From Rhizophlyctis rosea (taxonomy: Eukaryota > Chytridiomycota > Chytridiomycetes > Rhizophlyctidales > Rhizophlyctidaceae): DNA of 64,000 nucleotides. This document shows, piece by piece, positions 21,235-32,089 of the stretch. The notes under the pieces were generated by a model, which saw nothing but the letters and a program-made list of their open reading frames with translations, searched no databases and was not told the DNA's origin. Location: the NCBI GenBank assembly GCA_027596075.1, contig JADGJC010000004.1, positions 85,562-149,561 on the forward strand. Direction: 5' to 3'. The translations under genes were made by a program, and so were the position numbers. The first letter of the stretch is position 1, and each line of letters begins with the position of its first letter.

Positions 21235-22227
21235 ATGACTCCAACAGCCAAGATGAAGCTCCTCATCCCAACACCTGAATCTACCGGCAACTCCCTGATC
21301 CTTGACTCAACCCTCCTCACCGACTTTCCCATTTCCATCCACCATTACGACGTCAAAAAGCCCATCCCGGAAACCCTAATCGACGCTGAAATCCTCGTAA
21401 CATGGACCAACTCCCCCACCAACCTCTCGGACGCCGCCAAACGCATGAAAAATCTCAAGTGGATCCAATCCTGCGCCGCCGGCCCCAATGACATCTTCAA
21501 CGCCAAATTTGACCCCTCCATCACCGTATGTAACGGCTCCGGTCTCCACGATCATACCGTTGCAGAACACACCCTCGGACTCTTGCTCAACGCCGCGCGG
21601 CGGTTTTACGAAATGCGGGACTACCAGCTGCAAAGCCAATGGCCACAGCATTTGGGCGGTCCGCAAGTGGATAGGCCAAAGGATCGGTTCACCACCGTAC
21701 GGGACGCAAATGTTACGATTTGGGGATTTGGGAACATTGCTAAAACGCTTGCTCCCTGGCTGGTTGCTATGGGTGCGAAGGTCAAGGGATTGGCACGGAG
21801 TGCCGGTATACGGGATGGGTATGAGGTGTTTGGGGAGGATAAACTGCCGGATGTTCTGGGGACCACTGATGCATTGGTCATGATCTTGCCTGGGGATACA
21901 AGCACCAAGCATGCCCTGAATAAGGAGCGGATGGCGATGCTCCCCAAGCATGCATGGGTGGTTAATGTCGGCCGGGGATCATGCATCGACGACGAAGCGC
22001 TTTACGATGCACTTGTCCAAAAGACAATCGGGGGAGCTGCATTGGACGTCTTTGAAACGGAGCCTTTGCCAAAGGAATCCAAGCTGTGGGGTGTTAGGGA
22101 CTGTATTGTCAGTCCGCATAGTGCTGGTGGACGACCTCAAGGGGCGGAAGCATTGATTGCAGAGAACTTAAGGAGGTTTTTGGCGGGAGAGAAATTGAAG
22201 AATGAGATTGCGATACCAAGTTCATAG
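21235..22227 (+). CDS. D-isomer-specific 2-hydroxyacid dehydrogenase
   Basis: Intronless, 330 aa from the ATG at 21235; a second ATG at 21253 (MKLLIPTPES) is equally good. The NAD-binding Rossmann motif is IWGFGNIAKTLAPW (G-x-G-x2-A variant of GxGxxG). The catalytic Arg is in VVNVGRGSCIDDEALYDAL, the Glu in ALDVFETEPLP and the His in VSPHSAGG, all in the family order. Substrate-side start: WIQSCAAGPNDIF and HTVAEHTLGLLLNAARR. It reduces a 2-oxoacid or oxidises a D-2-hydroxyacid with NAD(P); glyoxylate/hydroxypyruvate reductase is possible. The first 400 bp are C-rich, the rest G-rich on the sense strand. Confidence 0.9.
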   Translation: MTPTAKMKLLIPTPESTGNSLILDSTLLTDFPISIHHYDVKKPIPETLIDAEILVTWTNSPTNLSDAAKRMKNLKWIQSCAAGPNDIFNAKFDPSITVCNGSGLHDHTVAEHTLGLLLNAARRFYEMRDYQLQSQWPQHLGGPQVDRPKDRFTTVRDANVTIWGFGNIAKTLAPWLVAMGAKVKGLARSAGIRDGYEVFGEDKLPDVLGTTDALVMILPGDTSTKHALNKERMAMLPKHAWVVNVGRGSCIDDEALYDALVQKTIGGAALDVFETEPLPKESKLWGVRDCIVSPHSAGGRPQGAEALIAENLRRFLAGEKLKNEIAIPSS

Positions 22228-22870
22228 GATAGAGGGTGCCTGTACTGTAGAAGACCCCCCAACCATACAAATAGAACCATTTTATATCAGTCAAGCGCAG
22301 TGTTGTCATTTCAGTATCGGCATCAATCAGTAGCACATCTATCCTCTATCATCTAGTGTTTCACGAAGGATATGCACATTGTATGCCAGCTCTGCAGCTT
22401 GGAAGACTCAATGAAGTGTTTGTAACAAGACGACCGTCCTAAATGATCTTGCAGACATCGAACGTTGGGAAATTGCAGCAACTGGCAACCGGCAGTCCCC
22501 ACCTGCAGGGCCGCAGGGCCAGGGTCCCCACTTCAAAATCAGCCAGGATGCTCACGAGGCCGGTGTTTTTGCCCACTGCATTCCACATCTGTTCCCATCT
22601 CTTTCGTGCTAGTAACGATTGCTTTGGATGTATGAAGGGTCTCAGTGCACAAACTTACTTCCACAATCCAAGTTCACTCCCACGCTCCTGTCAAACGCGA
22701 ATAGGCTTTCATCGGATTGCCTTACAGTCCTTCGCCTCCAGCGTGGGCCTTATTCTTCTAATTCTCATACTAGGCACAACTTTCACGAAAACTGAGGTTG
22801 TGAAATTCTCGTTGCTGAAGATTTCAAAAACCTAACCTGCTTGGTCATAGTTATAAAGACCTCGACCGTC
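22228..22870. other. Intergenic between two plus-strand genes
   Basis: 3' flank of the dehydrogenase and promoter of the WW-repeat gene. Open frames at 22443-22835 look non-coding. Nothing else seen. Confidence 0.45.
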
Positions 22871-24502
22871 ATGCTCTCCTTACCCTTCGAACTCATCACC
22901 AAAATCCTCCTTCACGTCCCTCCCGCAACAGCTTTTCCCGTCGCAGTCACATTGGCGGTGAAGTACACCTATCCAGACCTCCGCGATCTCCTAATACCCC
23001 TTCTCCCTTATGCCACAATGGACTACGCATCCAGAAAGGCCCAGTTAGACCTCCTAAATTGGTGGGTGACCTGGGCCGCGAAGAAAACCTCTCGCGTCCT
23101 TGGATACACCGAGGCCGCCATGAACCACGCAAGCTGCGAGGGCCATGTACACGTCTTGGATTGGTGGAAGGCCAGTGGATTGCAACTGAAATACGGTTCA
23201 TGGGCGATTAGCTCCGCCAGTAAGAATGGCCATATAACCATCCTCAATTGGTGGAAGGCCAGCACCCTCCCATTGAAGATCTCCCGTGACGCAATGGATT
23301 TGACCAGTCAATACGGATGCACCGATACTTTAGACTGGTGGTTGGTGCACGGGATGACGGAGTACTCCTCTTCCGCAATGGACTACGCGTCAAACACTAC
23401 TATCCTGGACTGGTGGAAAGGCAGCGGCTTACCACTCAAATTCTCCGAAGCGGCCGTCAATAATGCTACACAGGACGGTAATACCCCGGTTCTGGAATGG
23501 TGGGCACGGAGTGGGTTGGAGTTTAAGTACTACATTGGGATTATGGATTTGGCGACGGAGGGGGCGCAGAGGTCGCAGAGTACGGAGGTGTTGGATTGGT
23601 GGGCAAGTAGTGGATATACGTTTGAGTACCCCGAGAACGTACTGCACGGACCATCGGAAAGTGGGGATGTCTTCATTTTGGAGTGGTGGGAGAATAGTGG
23701 GTTGCCTTTCAAATATACGGACAGCTGCATAGACTGGGCAAGTGCCTGTGGACATCTCGACGTGCTGGAGTGGTGGAAGTCAAGCGGGTTGGAACCGAAG
23801 TACTCGGACCTTGCTGTAGATTCTGCAAGCTGTAATGGACATATCACGGTATTGGATTGGTGGAAACAGGGCCGGGGCGATGGGATTGAGATGAAATGGT
23901 CAGTGCACGCAATGGATTGGGCGAGTGAGCATGGCAGGATTGACGTTCTCCGGTGGTGGAAAGATAGTGGATTGAAGCTGAAGTTTAGGGATGCTGTGGA
24001 TATGGCCAGTAGGGAGGGACATATTGAAGTTCTGGACTGGTGGAAGGAAACTGGGATGCTTTGGGAATACACGCACCGCGCAATGGATGCTGCGAGCCAG
24101 CATGGACGGGTGGATGTTCTTCAGTGGTGGAGGAATAGTGGCCGTGAATTGAAGTTTGCAATGCCAATGGACCAGGCTAGTAGAGGAGGACACGTTCAAG
24201 CCCTGGAGTGGTGGAAAGACAGCAGATTAGAGCTGAAGTATAGCGCGGACTCGCTGGACTTTGCCAGTCAATTTGGTCATGTGAGGGTGCTGGAGTGGTG
24301 GCGTCGCAGCGGCCTGGAGTTGCAATACACGAGTAATGCGATGGATTGGGCGAGTAGGGACGGCAAGATGGATGTTCTCGATTGGTGGTTGGGTAGTGGC
24401 TTAGAGTTGAAATACTCGAAAAAGGCGAAAAGATATGCGACAGAGCTTGGACGGCGTGACGTCTTGGAGTGGTGGGAAAGAAGCCAATTACCGGAGTTGT
24501 AA
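22871..24502 (+). CDS. WW-repeat ankyrin-like protein
   Basis: Intronless, 543 aa from the ATG at 22871; a further upstream ATG (22841) is in frame but weaker. The N-terminus LPFELITKILLHVPPATAFP resembles the start of an F-box. From about residue 50 on there are about 17 units of 28-34 residues with the pattern AMDWAS-x2-GHxxVLDWWK-x-SGLxLKYS. The phrase GHxxVLxWW is an ankyrin helix (GHLEVVKLL) in which two Leu are replaced by Trp-Trp; nearly every unit keeps WW. Such arrays make protein-binding solenoids. With the F-box-like start it could be a ubiquitin-ligase adaptor, which is inference. A decayed relative lies at 29977-30871. The first third is C-rich and the rest G-rich. Confidence 0.85.
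   Translation: MLSLPFELITKILLHVPPATAFPVAVTLAVKYTYPDLRDLLIPLLPYATMDYASRKAQLDLLNWWVTWAAKKTSRVLGYTEAAMNHASCEGHVHVLDWWKASGLQLKYGSWAISSASKNGHITILNWWKASTLPLKISRDAMDLTSQYGCTDTLDWWLVHGMTEYSSSAMDYASNTTILDWWKGSGLPLKFSEAAVNNATQDGNTPVLEWWARSGLEFKYYIGIMDLATEGAQRSQSTEVLDWWASSGYTFEYPENVLHGPSESGDVFILEWWENSGLPFKYTDSCIDWASACGHLDVLEWWKSSGLEPKYSDLAVDSASCNGHITVLDWWKQGRGDGIEMKWSVHAMDWASEHGRIDVLRWWKDSGLKLKFRDAVDMASREGHIEVLDWWKETGMLWEYTHRAMDAASQHGRVDVLQWWRNSGRELKFAMPMDQASRGGHVQALEWWKDSRLELKYSADSLDFASQFGHVRVLEWWRRSGLELQYTSNAMDWASRDGKMDVLDWWLGSGLELKYSKKAKRYATELGRRDVLEWWERSQLPEL
22980..24495 (+). repeat. Tandem coding repeat, about 30 codons per unit
   Basis: About 17 degenerate units of 84-100 bp code for the WW-repeat array. 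Each has a TGGTGG (Trp-Trp) core, for example in CTGGAGTGGTGGAA or TTGGATTGGTGGAA, recurring about every 90-100 bp. Confidence 0.85.
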
Positions 24503-24820
24503 GACATGTATATGTACGGTCAGACTGCCCAGATTTCAAATCAGAACAGACGTGAAAGTATATCATACCGGTACCCATTTCAGAAATGCCTGGATTGGGT
24601 CGACGAACATCCAAATTGAGGTGTCCCAAGTCGTCAAAGCCATCAGCATGGATGTCAACATGCACTCATGGCCTTCCGTTGGGAACTCCCATTTTGCAGA
24701 CTTCCAAGACAAGCATGCATCTGCAGTACTGGCCTGCACAATACCAACTCTATCTCTATAATATTCACATTGATCATTAAATTACAAATAACATTGCCCA
24801 AAAACTACATACAATCCAGC
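24503..24820. other. Intergenic between convergent genes
   Basis: 3' flanks of the WW-repeat gene and TIM54. No gene seen. Confidence 0.5.
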
Positions 24821-25929
24821 CTACGCGTAGATCCACAACCTAATCCCAACCTCCGGGGCAACATGCACCTCATCAATACTTCTCTTCTCCTCCTCCGTCA
24901 ACTCATCCTTCCCAATGCCATGTTCGGTCACATCCTTGCTACCCAATGCCTCGTCCTCCCCAACCTTGAACTCCTGTACCCGCCCAAAAGCAACCTTCAA
25001 GGCCTCCTCTCCAACCTCCCGCGCCGTATTCCGTTGTGTGAAGAAGTTGAAGATCCGAAGCGGGAAGTTCAGCCATCCGGTCAGATGTCTGGCTGGGATG
25101 TAACCGACTGCAGGGAGAGTGAAGGTGGGGATGTTGGATGTTGATAGGATGAGCTCTTGTTCGGGTTGAGGGTCTTCGGTGACGGGGAGTTTCGGGGGTT
25201 CGTTGGCTAAGCATCCCTCATTTAGGCCGCGCAGGACCTCCCTCCATGGATTGGGACCGATCGCAACAACTCCTTCTGTCGGATCGTATGCCGGCCGGTC
25301 GAGGATGAATGTGTAATTAGGTGTCGGATTTCTAGGATCGTATCGTTGTCCAACGCCCACGCCACGTGCAAACTCGGATTTGCCAGCCCATATGTGATCG
25401 CGAAGTTGGATGCGGATCTGGTTGGGTCGTTTGGGTTGGATGATGTCGTAGTCCAGTGCTGCCGCGTCAAAAACTGCAATGAAAGAATGAACAATGTAAG
25501 CAACAGCTGCATGGGCCATGCCACCCGGTTTGTGCACATACCAGGCTTGACATATTGCTCAAACCACCACTTTGCCCACTGGGAGTGAGCAAGGTACACC
25601 CTCACTTTCCGAGGCATTTCGGTGGTGGGAAGCTTCTCCTTTGCCAACACGTCCGCCCGTTCCGCCAGCTCCGCCCTAATTTGTGATAGTCGCCATCGGT
25701 CATACGATGCCAGCGCAGCTATTGTTGAGGTAACTCCGATGAATATGAGCCAATTCCGGGACGGTAGTTTGGATCTCCATCCTTTGGGAGCGGGCGGTTG
25801 AGGAGTGGTTGTAGACTGAAGAGGTTGTGTTGGTTGGGCAACGGGTGACGATTCCGCGGGGGTGGAGAAGGACCGGTTCAGAGGTATGAGCCCCTGCGAC
25901 CGTAATAGGGGCCTTTGTAAACCCAGCAT
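24821..25929 (-). CDS. TIM54: Mitochondrial import inner-membrane translocase subunit TIM54
   Basis: Two exons, 25542-25929 and 24821-25473, 346 aa; the intron (GTATGT...TTGCAG) splits a Val codon. The ATG at 25929 gives an Arg-rich presequence (MLGLQRPLLRSQGLIPLNRS). After a Pro-rich linker comes the TIM54 signature KLPSRNWLIFIGVTSTIAAL with the membrane span (about 60-75). Then come MPRKVRVYLA and FEQYVKP joined to VFDAAALDYDII. The C-terminal part (GYIPARHLTGWLNFPLRIFN and RNTAREVGEEALKVAFG) also fits. TIM54 is a structural part of the TIM22 complex that inserts carrier proteins into the inner membrane. Confidence 0.9.
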
Positions 25930-27182
25930 CTTCAAAGAAATCGTTCGTGTTTTGAGAAGGATAATGCAGGAAGGTGGGCCAAGGAGGTAAACAAATCCCA
26001 GGCAAATTGCGGTTACTCGACCAGTTTGCACATGCGCCACACTGTTGGCTGTGGCGGATTGGCGCACAAAGCCACTCCAGCATCTGCGATCAAACTAGGG
26101 TCCGAAAATGTGCAGCTTCGCTTTCTCTCTTTCCTTCATACAACTCACTGCAAATTCCCATCCACCATTCCCTGCCACCCTTCCAGCGCATGTTCGGGCA
26201 CTCCTGCGAGTCGTACGCCCCAATGCAGTCACCCGGAAACTGGACACCCCCTCTTATTGGCGTATTGCGAGGTGTCTGGGAGTAGGGCTAGATTGCCGTT
26301 CCGGCGGGGGCCATCAGCGGGTTTGATCTTCGGAGAAAAACTCCAGAGGCTCTTCACCGGGCTGAAGGTCGTCACTTGGGTGAAGGTTGCTAAGCGGAGC
26401 TAACCTTGAGGTGCTGGTTGCGGGTCGGCGGCGCGCAACGTTGATCGGCTTGGTAAGTGTCGGAGTGTTAACTTCTGTGGTGTCCATGCCTATCCTACGT
26501 TCCGTCAATGCTCACTCAGCTGTTATTCTTCCCACCACAGAAGTCACCAAGCCGCATGTTCATACTACTACTGTACAAGGACGTTTCCAACAAACGTCGT
26601 CGGTGGAATCGTGGATACCCGTCCAGCGTCACTGCTTAGACTTTCGTGGGGAATGGGTCAGGTGCCACATCAATGCACAAACCACAAAACTATGCCAATT
26701 ACAATATGCCAACCACAAAAAAAACTCACGATGGCCTCCATTCTACCCGCCTGCTCTCTGGCTTTTGGGTATTCCTGCCCATCATCCTCTGTTTTTGATG
26801 ACGCTATACCAGTCACAAGCCTGGGGTCTCTGGTCTTATGTCTTTGGACGGTTTGAGCAAGGGAAAGTGCAGAGTGGAAACAGCAAGGTCCAATCATCCA
26901 AGAGTAGTTGTTCATTGCCAGTGTACGGTGAGATGTAAGTTAGATGCACAGGACTCTGGGCTTTCAGCAAAGGTGGGCAGTTTACTGCACTTCGTCCCAC
27001 ACCTTCATTGCCACCAGGTGCCGTGAATGGCGGGACAAGTCTTGCAATGTGCATTCGCAGGAAAAACGAAAAGGCGTAAACATTATTCCCCTTCACAATC
27101 TACCGCACACTTGTGTCGTCACAGCATCCCGGATGTTAAGTTATCTAAAATACAATCTACCAAAGGAACAATCACCATCCCT
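25930..27182. other. Intergenic, 1.25 kb, no gene supported
   Basis: Promoter of TIM54 on the left, 3' flank of ILV1 on the right. Several short open frames cross it on both strands, but none has codon character, a recognisable domain or splice-linked neighbours. No repeat or RNA gene seen. Confidence 0.45.
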
Positions 27183-29329
27183 CTATTTCAAAAACTGCTG
27201 ATACACAGCATTCGCCGTCTCCTCCACGTGCGGGAAATTCAACTGGTTCAAAAACTCCTCAAACTCCTCCGCCGTCTCCTCAGGTACCTGAATCCCCGCC
27301 AAGATCTTCGACACGTCTCCGCCGTAGTTGCGATAGTGGAATAGTGATACTGCAAACGAAAGGAATTGCATCAATAAACGTACACATCCCACAAGGAAAC
27401 CACAAATATCCCCCTCACCATTCCATTTAGGATTCTTCATACTCGTCAAAAAATGATTCAACGCCCCCGGCCGCTCCGGAAATTCAAACCTAAACAGCCG
27501 CTCATTCTCGACCTTGCCCTTCCCACCAACCAGATACCGCGCATGACTCTTCGCCAACTCGTTCCGAGATGCATCCATGACGCTAAATCCCTTGGCTTTA
27601 CAAGCCGCAAAAAGGGTTTTGAGTTCCTCTTCGCGGTCGTTAACCATGAAGGACATGAAGATGTGGGCTTCGTCTGGATCGCTGTAGCGGTAGGCGAATT
27701 CGGAGACGCTGCGCGGGTGGATGATGCGGTAGAGGTCCATGAAGCTGGTGATGGGTGAAAGTTTTGATGTCAGTTTGAGGCCAAGTCCGGATGAAGACGT
27801 AAGTCAAACAAAATGATGTGCAGGGAAAATACACACCTCCCAGGCCTTTCCGGGATGATAGCAGTTATAAGTGCCTCCTTCTGCTCACCCAACTCCGCCC
27901 GTTCCGCCACAAATCTCAACCGATCAAAGTTCATATTTGCCCCACTCGTTACTGCAACATACGTCTGTCCCGTAAGTCCCAAAGTCTGCGCGTACTTCTT
28001 CGCCCCCGCAATCCCCAACGCTCCCGCCGGTTCCACAATCGACCGCGTGTCCTCAAATGCATCCTTGATGGCCGCACAAATCTCATCCGTCGAGACTAAG
28101 ATCATCCCATCCAAAAGCTCCTTACACACCCGGAAAGTCTCCTCCCCAACATTCCGCACAGCCGCACCGTCAGCGAACAATCCAACCGTCGGCAAAAGGA
28201 CTCGCTCGCCCTTCTGGAAAGAACGGGTCATGGCATCTGCGTCATGAGTTTCCACGCCAATGACCTTGATGTGGGGATGCAGTCTTTTGATATAGCTAGC
28301 AACACCCGCCGCCAACCCACCACCACCAACACAAACGAAGACAGCATCAATCGGCCCAGAGTGCTGACGGAGAATCTCCACCCCTACCGTTCCCTGCCCA
28401 GCAATAACATAAGGATCATCATATGGCGGGATGTTGATGTACCCATGTTCTTTCTCCAGCCGCGAACACTCCGCCTTAGCTTCATCAAAATCCGACCCAT
28501 ATAGTACCACTTCTGCTCCTAACCGCTTGACGTTCCGCCATTTGATGGGAGGAGTCATGGTGGGCATGACGATGGTTGCTTTTATCCCCATCTTCTGTGC
28601 GCTAAGTGCTACGCCTTGGGCATGGTTACCAGCAGAACAGGCGATGACGCCCTTTTTCCGCTCTTCTTCCGTCAGTTGCTGCATGCGGTTGTAGGCGCCG
28701 CGGAGCTTGAAGGAAAACACGGGCTGCATGTCTTCGCGCTTTAGGAGGATGGTGTTATGGACGCGAGCGGAGAGGTTGTGAGCTACTTGTAGGGGAGATT
28801 CGATGGCGACGTCGTAAACGGATGCGGTCAGAATGAGACGGAGGTAGTCGGGGATTGTGGAACCTGCTGCTGCTGTAGGGTTGGCGTCAACTTTGCCGCG
28901 GTGGGGGTTCGGATGCCAAGAAGCTGGTGCGAGTTCGGCAGCATGCTCGTCATCAAATGAAGGTGGTGGGGTGCCGGCTAAGAGGGCGCGACGGGAATCG
29001 AGGCTGCCTGATCGCCGTTTGCGGCCCTTAGTTTGCGGCGAATCATCTTGTGGGCGAGCGCGTTTGACGGATGGGGAATGGATGACGCTGGCGTCTTCTG
29101 GGGAGCCGCCCGTTGGTGCTAACCCTTCCATTGCTTCTGCAGTTCCGTTATGTGGGTTGGTTCCCGTCTCAGTAGTGGCGAGCACTGGTGTGGATGTTCC
29201 TCGGTCCTCTGTTGAGATGGCAGGTGTTCCGGTTGCGGCGTTGGCGGTGGGAGTTGATACAGTGGATGTTTGGGTGGCCGAGCTGTTGACAGCACCGTTC
29301 TGAGGTCGGTTATTCGAGAGCGAAACCAT
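27183..29329 (-). CDS. ILV1: Threonine dehydratase (threonine deaminase) ILV1
   Basis: Three exons, 27837-29329, 27419-27744 and 27183-27349, 661 aa; introns begin GTGTGT and GTGAGG. The PLP domain has the lysine in [16 protein letters not shown], the SxGNHAQG loop as [15 protein letters not shown] and the glycine loop [13 protein letters not shown]. The last third holds two ACT-like regulatory parts: [12 protein letters not shown] joined to [20 protein letters not shown], and [20 protein letters not shown] joined to [19 protein letters not shown]. It deaminates threonine to 2-oxobutyrate, the first step to isoleucine, normally in mitochondria and inhibited by isoleucine through the ACT parts. 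The first about 155 residues are low-complexity Thr/Pro/Ser with a basic KGRKRR patch and no obvious mitochondrial presequence; an internal or upstream start is possible. Confidence 0.92.
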
Positions 29330-29976
29330 TTGTAGTCAGCGCTAGTGGAAATGTAATAAAGCAAAAGCAAGTGTCAGAAGCAAACTCTTTCCAAAGAGGC
29401 TGAGGAAAGTGCGGGTGTGCACGGTGACCAGTATGACCATTCCGACTAGCCTGGTTGCTTGCTCACACAACTAGCCCTTCCGTAGAAGCTCAGGTCGACG
29501 TTATGTTGTTGACATCTATACTTACGTTTTGTTGACAGGAACGCAGCAAACGCTCTGATGCCGCGGTTGCGTGCGTGTAGCGAAGTGAGCAAAAATAACA
29601 TCAGAGCACTGAGAACCCTCCAGTGTAAACAAACTTCTCTCAAATTGGTGCTAATCAGCCAAGCCACAATCCCATAATGGTAACACTCGCGCATTCATTA
29701 TTGGGAAGACCATTTGTTTTATTCTTCCTCCCCACACATTACATCTCTCATCACACTTCGGGTCAGGGTTTTCTGCGTTCTTTTGACTAGCTTCATGATA
29801 CAAATCTGTACATAACATTGATCCGGTAAGAGAAATTCTGTTTCTGTTGATAACTGTAAAGTCTTTTGGCACCACTTAGTCCAATATGCATGATAACACA
29901 GCCACTCTCCATTCTCTTCCCATTGCTCACGAATCTGAAATTCTTAGTGTCATTCATCCAACCTCAATTCCCATCA
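29330..29976. other. Divergent intergenic region ILV1 / WW-repeat pseudogene
   Basis: ILV1 promoter to the left. No Gcn4-type TGACTC near the ILV1 start was recognised with confidence. No gene seen. Confidence 0.4.
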
Positions 29977-30871
29977 ATGAGAGGCACAATGAGTTCCCTC
30001 TCACTCCCACTCGAACTTATCGATAAAATCTCATTCTATGGCGACCCCAAAATCTCCTTCCGTATTGGGGTAATCCTTGCCGTTCAATACCGCTACCCAT
30101 ACCTGCGCGACGCCCTCATCCCTTACCTACCCTACGCCAATATGGATTAGGCATCCAGAAAAGGTCAGCTGACCTTGCTGGAGTGGTGGAAGTCATGGGC
30201 TGAGAAAGACCCTACTCGCCATCTCAATTATACTTCATTTGCGATGGATTGTGCCAGTCAGGAGGGGCATGTGCAGGTGCTAAAATGGTGGTTAGATAGC
30301 GGTTTGGAGCTTCGTTACTCAAAGTGGCACGGGCTCAGTGTGGCAAGTGGTTCAGGCCATGTCGCTGTCCTTCAATGGTGCGTAGATAGTGGCCTGGAGT
30401 TTGAATGGACTGAGGATACACTATGGGCGGCAAAGGAGTCGGACAGATGCAGTGCAGATGTTGCACAATGGTGGAAGGAACAGCTCCAACCGGACCCGGA
30501 CACCTCCTCCATCTCCCAATCTCCCCATCCTACCACCTTCCCCACCCGGTCAGTCTTACCGCGAACTATCAGATCTGGTTCTCATCGGTGAAACAGGGCC
30601 CGACAGGCGACGATGTGCATCATGTCGTAAATTGTTCAAAGGTGATGAATTCGTGTGGCGGCACATCATGACGAAGCATGGACAGATGGTTTCGCCTGCT
30701 GTCCCTACTGGAGGAGTTAGGGCACAACGGTCATACAGTCTACGAGGGGCCGTAGTGTTCCACGTTGTGGATGACATTTATCAATGTGGCTTATGCCACA
30801 AATGTTTCTATCGCGGCGAGGAGTCTGTGCACGAACACATTGACTCTGAGCACTCGACCCTCCTTTTTTAA
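29977..30871 (+). pseudogene. WW-repeat ankyrin-like pseudogene with C-terminal zinc fingers
   Basis: The start (MSSLSLPLELIDKIS; ATGs at 29977 and 29989) and the first unit closely follow the intact gene at 22871. At 30148-30150 the codon is TAG where the intact gene has TAC in MDYASRK, giving MD-stop-ASRK. After it four WW units remain open to about 30480 (LEWWKSW, LKWWLDSGLELRYS, and a unit with WC instead of WW). A second break shifts the frame between about 30490 and 30560. The next frame then carries two finger-like motifs: CASCRKLFKGDEFVWRHIMT-KH, like the Ars2/Serrate finger (KxFKGxEFVxKHIxxKH), and YQCGLCHKCFYRGEESVHEH. It ends at the stop at 30869. The gene is much shorter than its relative and most likely dead. 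Confidence 0.75.
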
Positions 30872-32089
30872 GGGGTCGATGGTGTTGAAGGGAGGAGGGG
30901 AATGTGCTGAGAAGGTTTATGTAGTATAAGGGCAAAAAAGGGCGGAAACGCAATAAGCCCCAGTGCAATCAAGGTGAACACCTGGCACAGTTATGAAGAT
31001 TGGTCAGATGCTTATTTGGCACTTTTCTTTATGTTCGTGATTTTGAGCCTATTAGGGACGTTGTTGCTCCAACCAAATGTCGCTCAGTTTTGCCAACCAC
31101 CAAAGAATCAATCAGCATGGGATTTTTGCTTGAGCTGCAATGATTCAATGGACCAAAAGCATGGCCTGCCACATGCCAATATAGTATATCTACGTATAGC
31201 ACCAACAATACAGGGTTAATGACCAATACTGAAAACGCAATCAAGATGGAATGGGAAGCCAAAGAAGGCATGGCGTGAACGCTTATGACTGAAGCGGTCT
31301 ATGCGGCAGCTGAACCCACTTGTACGCCACTTGTCCGGCAGTATCGCCGGGCTGTCACATGCTGTTGTATTGTATCCTGCAGAAGTGACAAGATGTTGGG
31401 CCTCGACACCGAGTGCAGCCAAAACGGTTGCAAATATCAAGCCGTGCTTCACACCTGAGAGAAAATGGCCAGTGGCATTCCAACAGGTCACATGATGCCT
31501 TTTATGTAATCGGTTCTCTCGTGCATAACGAATAGAATTAGATACGGTCTGCGAGCAACATTCATTTTCAAACCCTTGGATAGAATCAGAGATTGGGATG
31601 GTTGTGAAAAATACCTATGTGCTGAAGACATCGATTCTCTTTGAAGGAATGACACTAAGTTATAGTAATTATCCTGGACGGTCTATGCCTGCTGAGCCGA
31701 CGTCCTGGGTTTTCATCAAAATTTGATCGTTGAATCAATCTATCAGGGACGCGATCTCCTACACAACGAACCGCTCGAAAGCCCAAAAGGCCACGAATGA
31801 GATTGGATGACCAGAAAAGCGAAGAGCAACACTTTGCGGCAAAGCATGTGTGAGCATAAAACTTACATCGGGAGTTGTCGGACCCAACGTGTCGAAACTT
31901 GAAAGGAAGCTGGAAGATGCGGAGGACGGCAGAACATGTTTGTCCGAAACACAAGGACCCACGCGTTGCTGCGCCGCAACCTAAACAAATAAATACTTCC
32001 CAGCCAACCCACATTTTCCCCTATTACCGCACCATCTTCCCCCTATCCGAGCGTGTCCGCCAGAGCAAAATATCTGACAAGACTTCAAT
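30872..32089. other. Intergenic, 1.2 kb, no gene supported
   Basis: Open frames on the minus strand at 31216-31491 and 31655-32014 lack a clear start, domain or codon pattern. The right end is the promoter of the GST-like gene. Nothing else seen. Confidence 0.4.

Noticed and set aside
26387..26938. 183-codon plus-strand frame
   Set aside because: Mixed composition without domain, weak start, no splice partners.
28857..29303. 148-codon plus-strand frame
   Set aside because: Antisense to the low-complexity start of ILV1; no domain.
31216..31491. Minus-strand frame with a signal-peptide-like stretch
   Set aside because: The hydrophobic run is not preceded by an ATG at a sensible distance and the rest lacks protein character.
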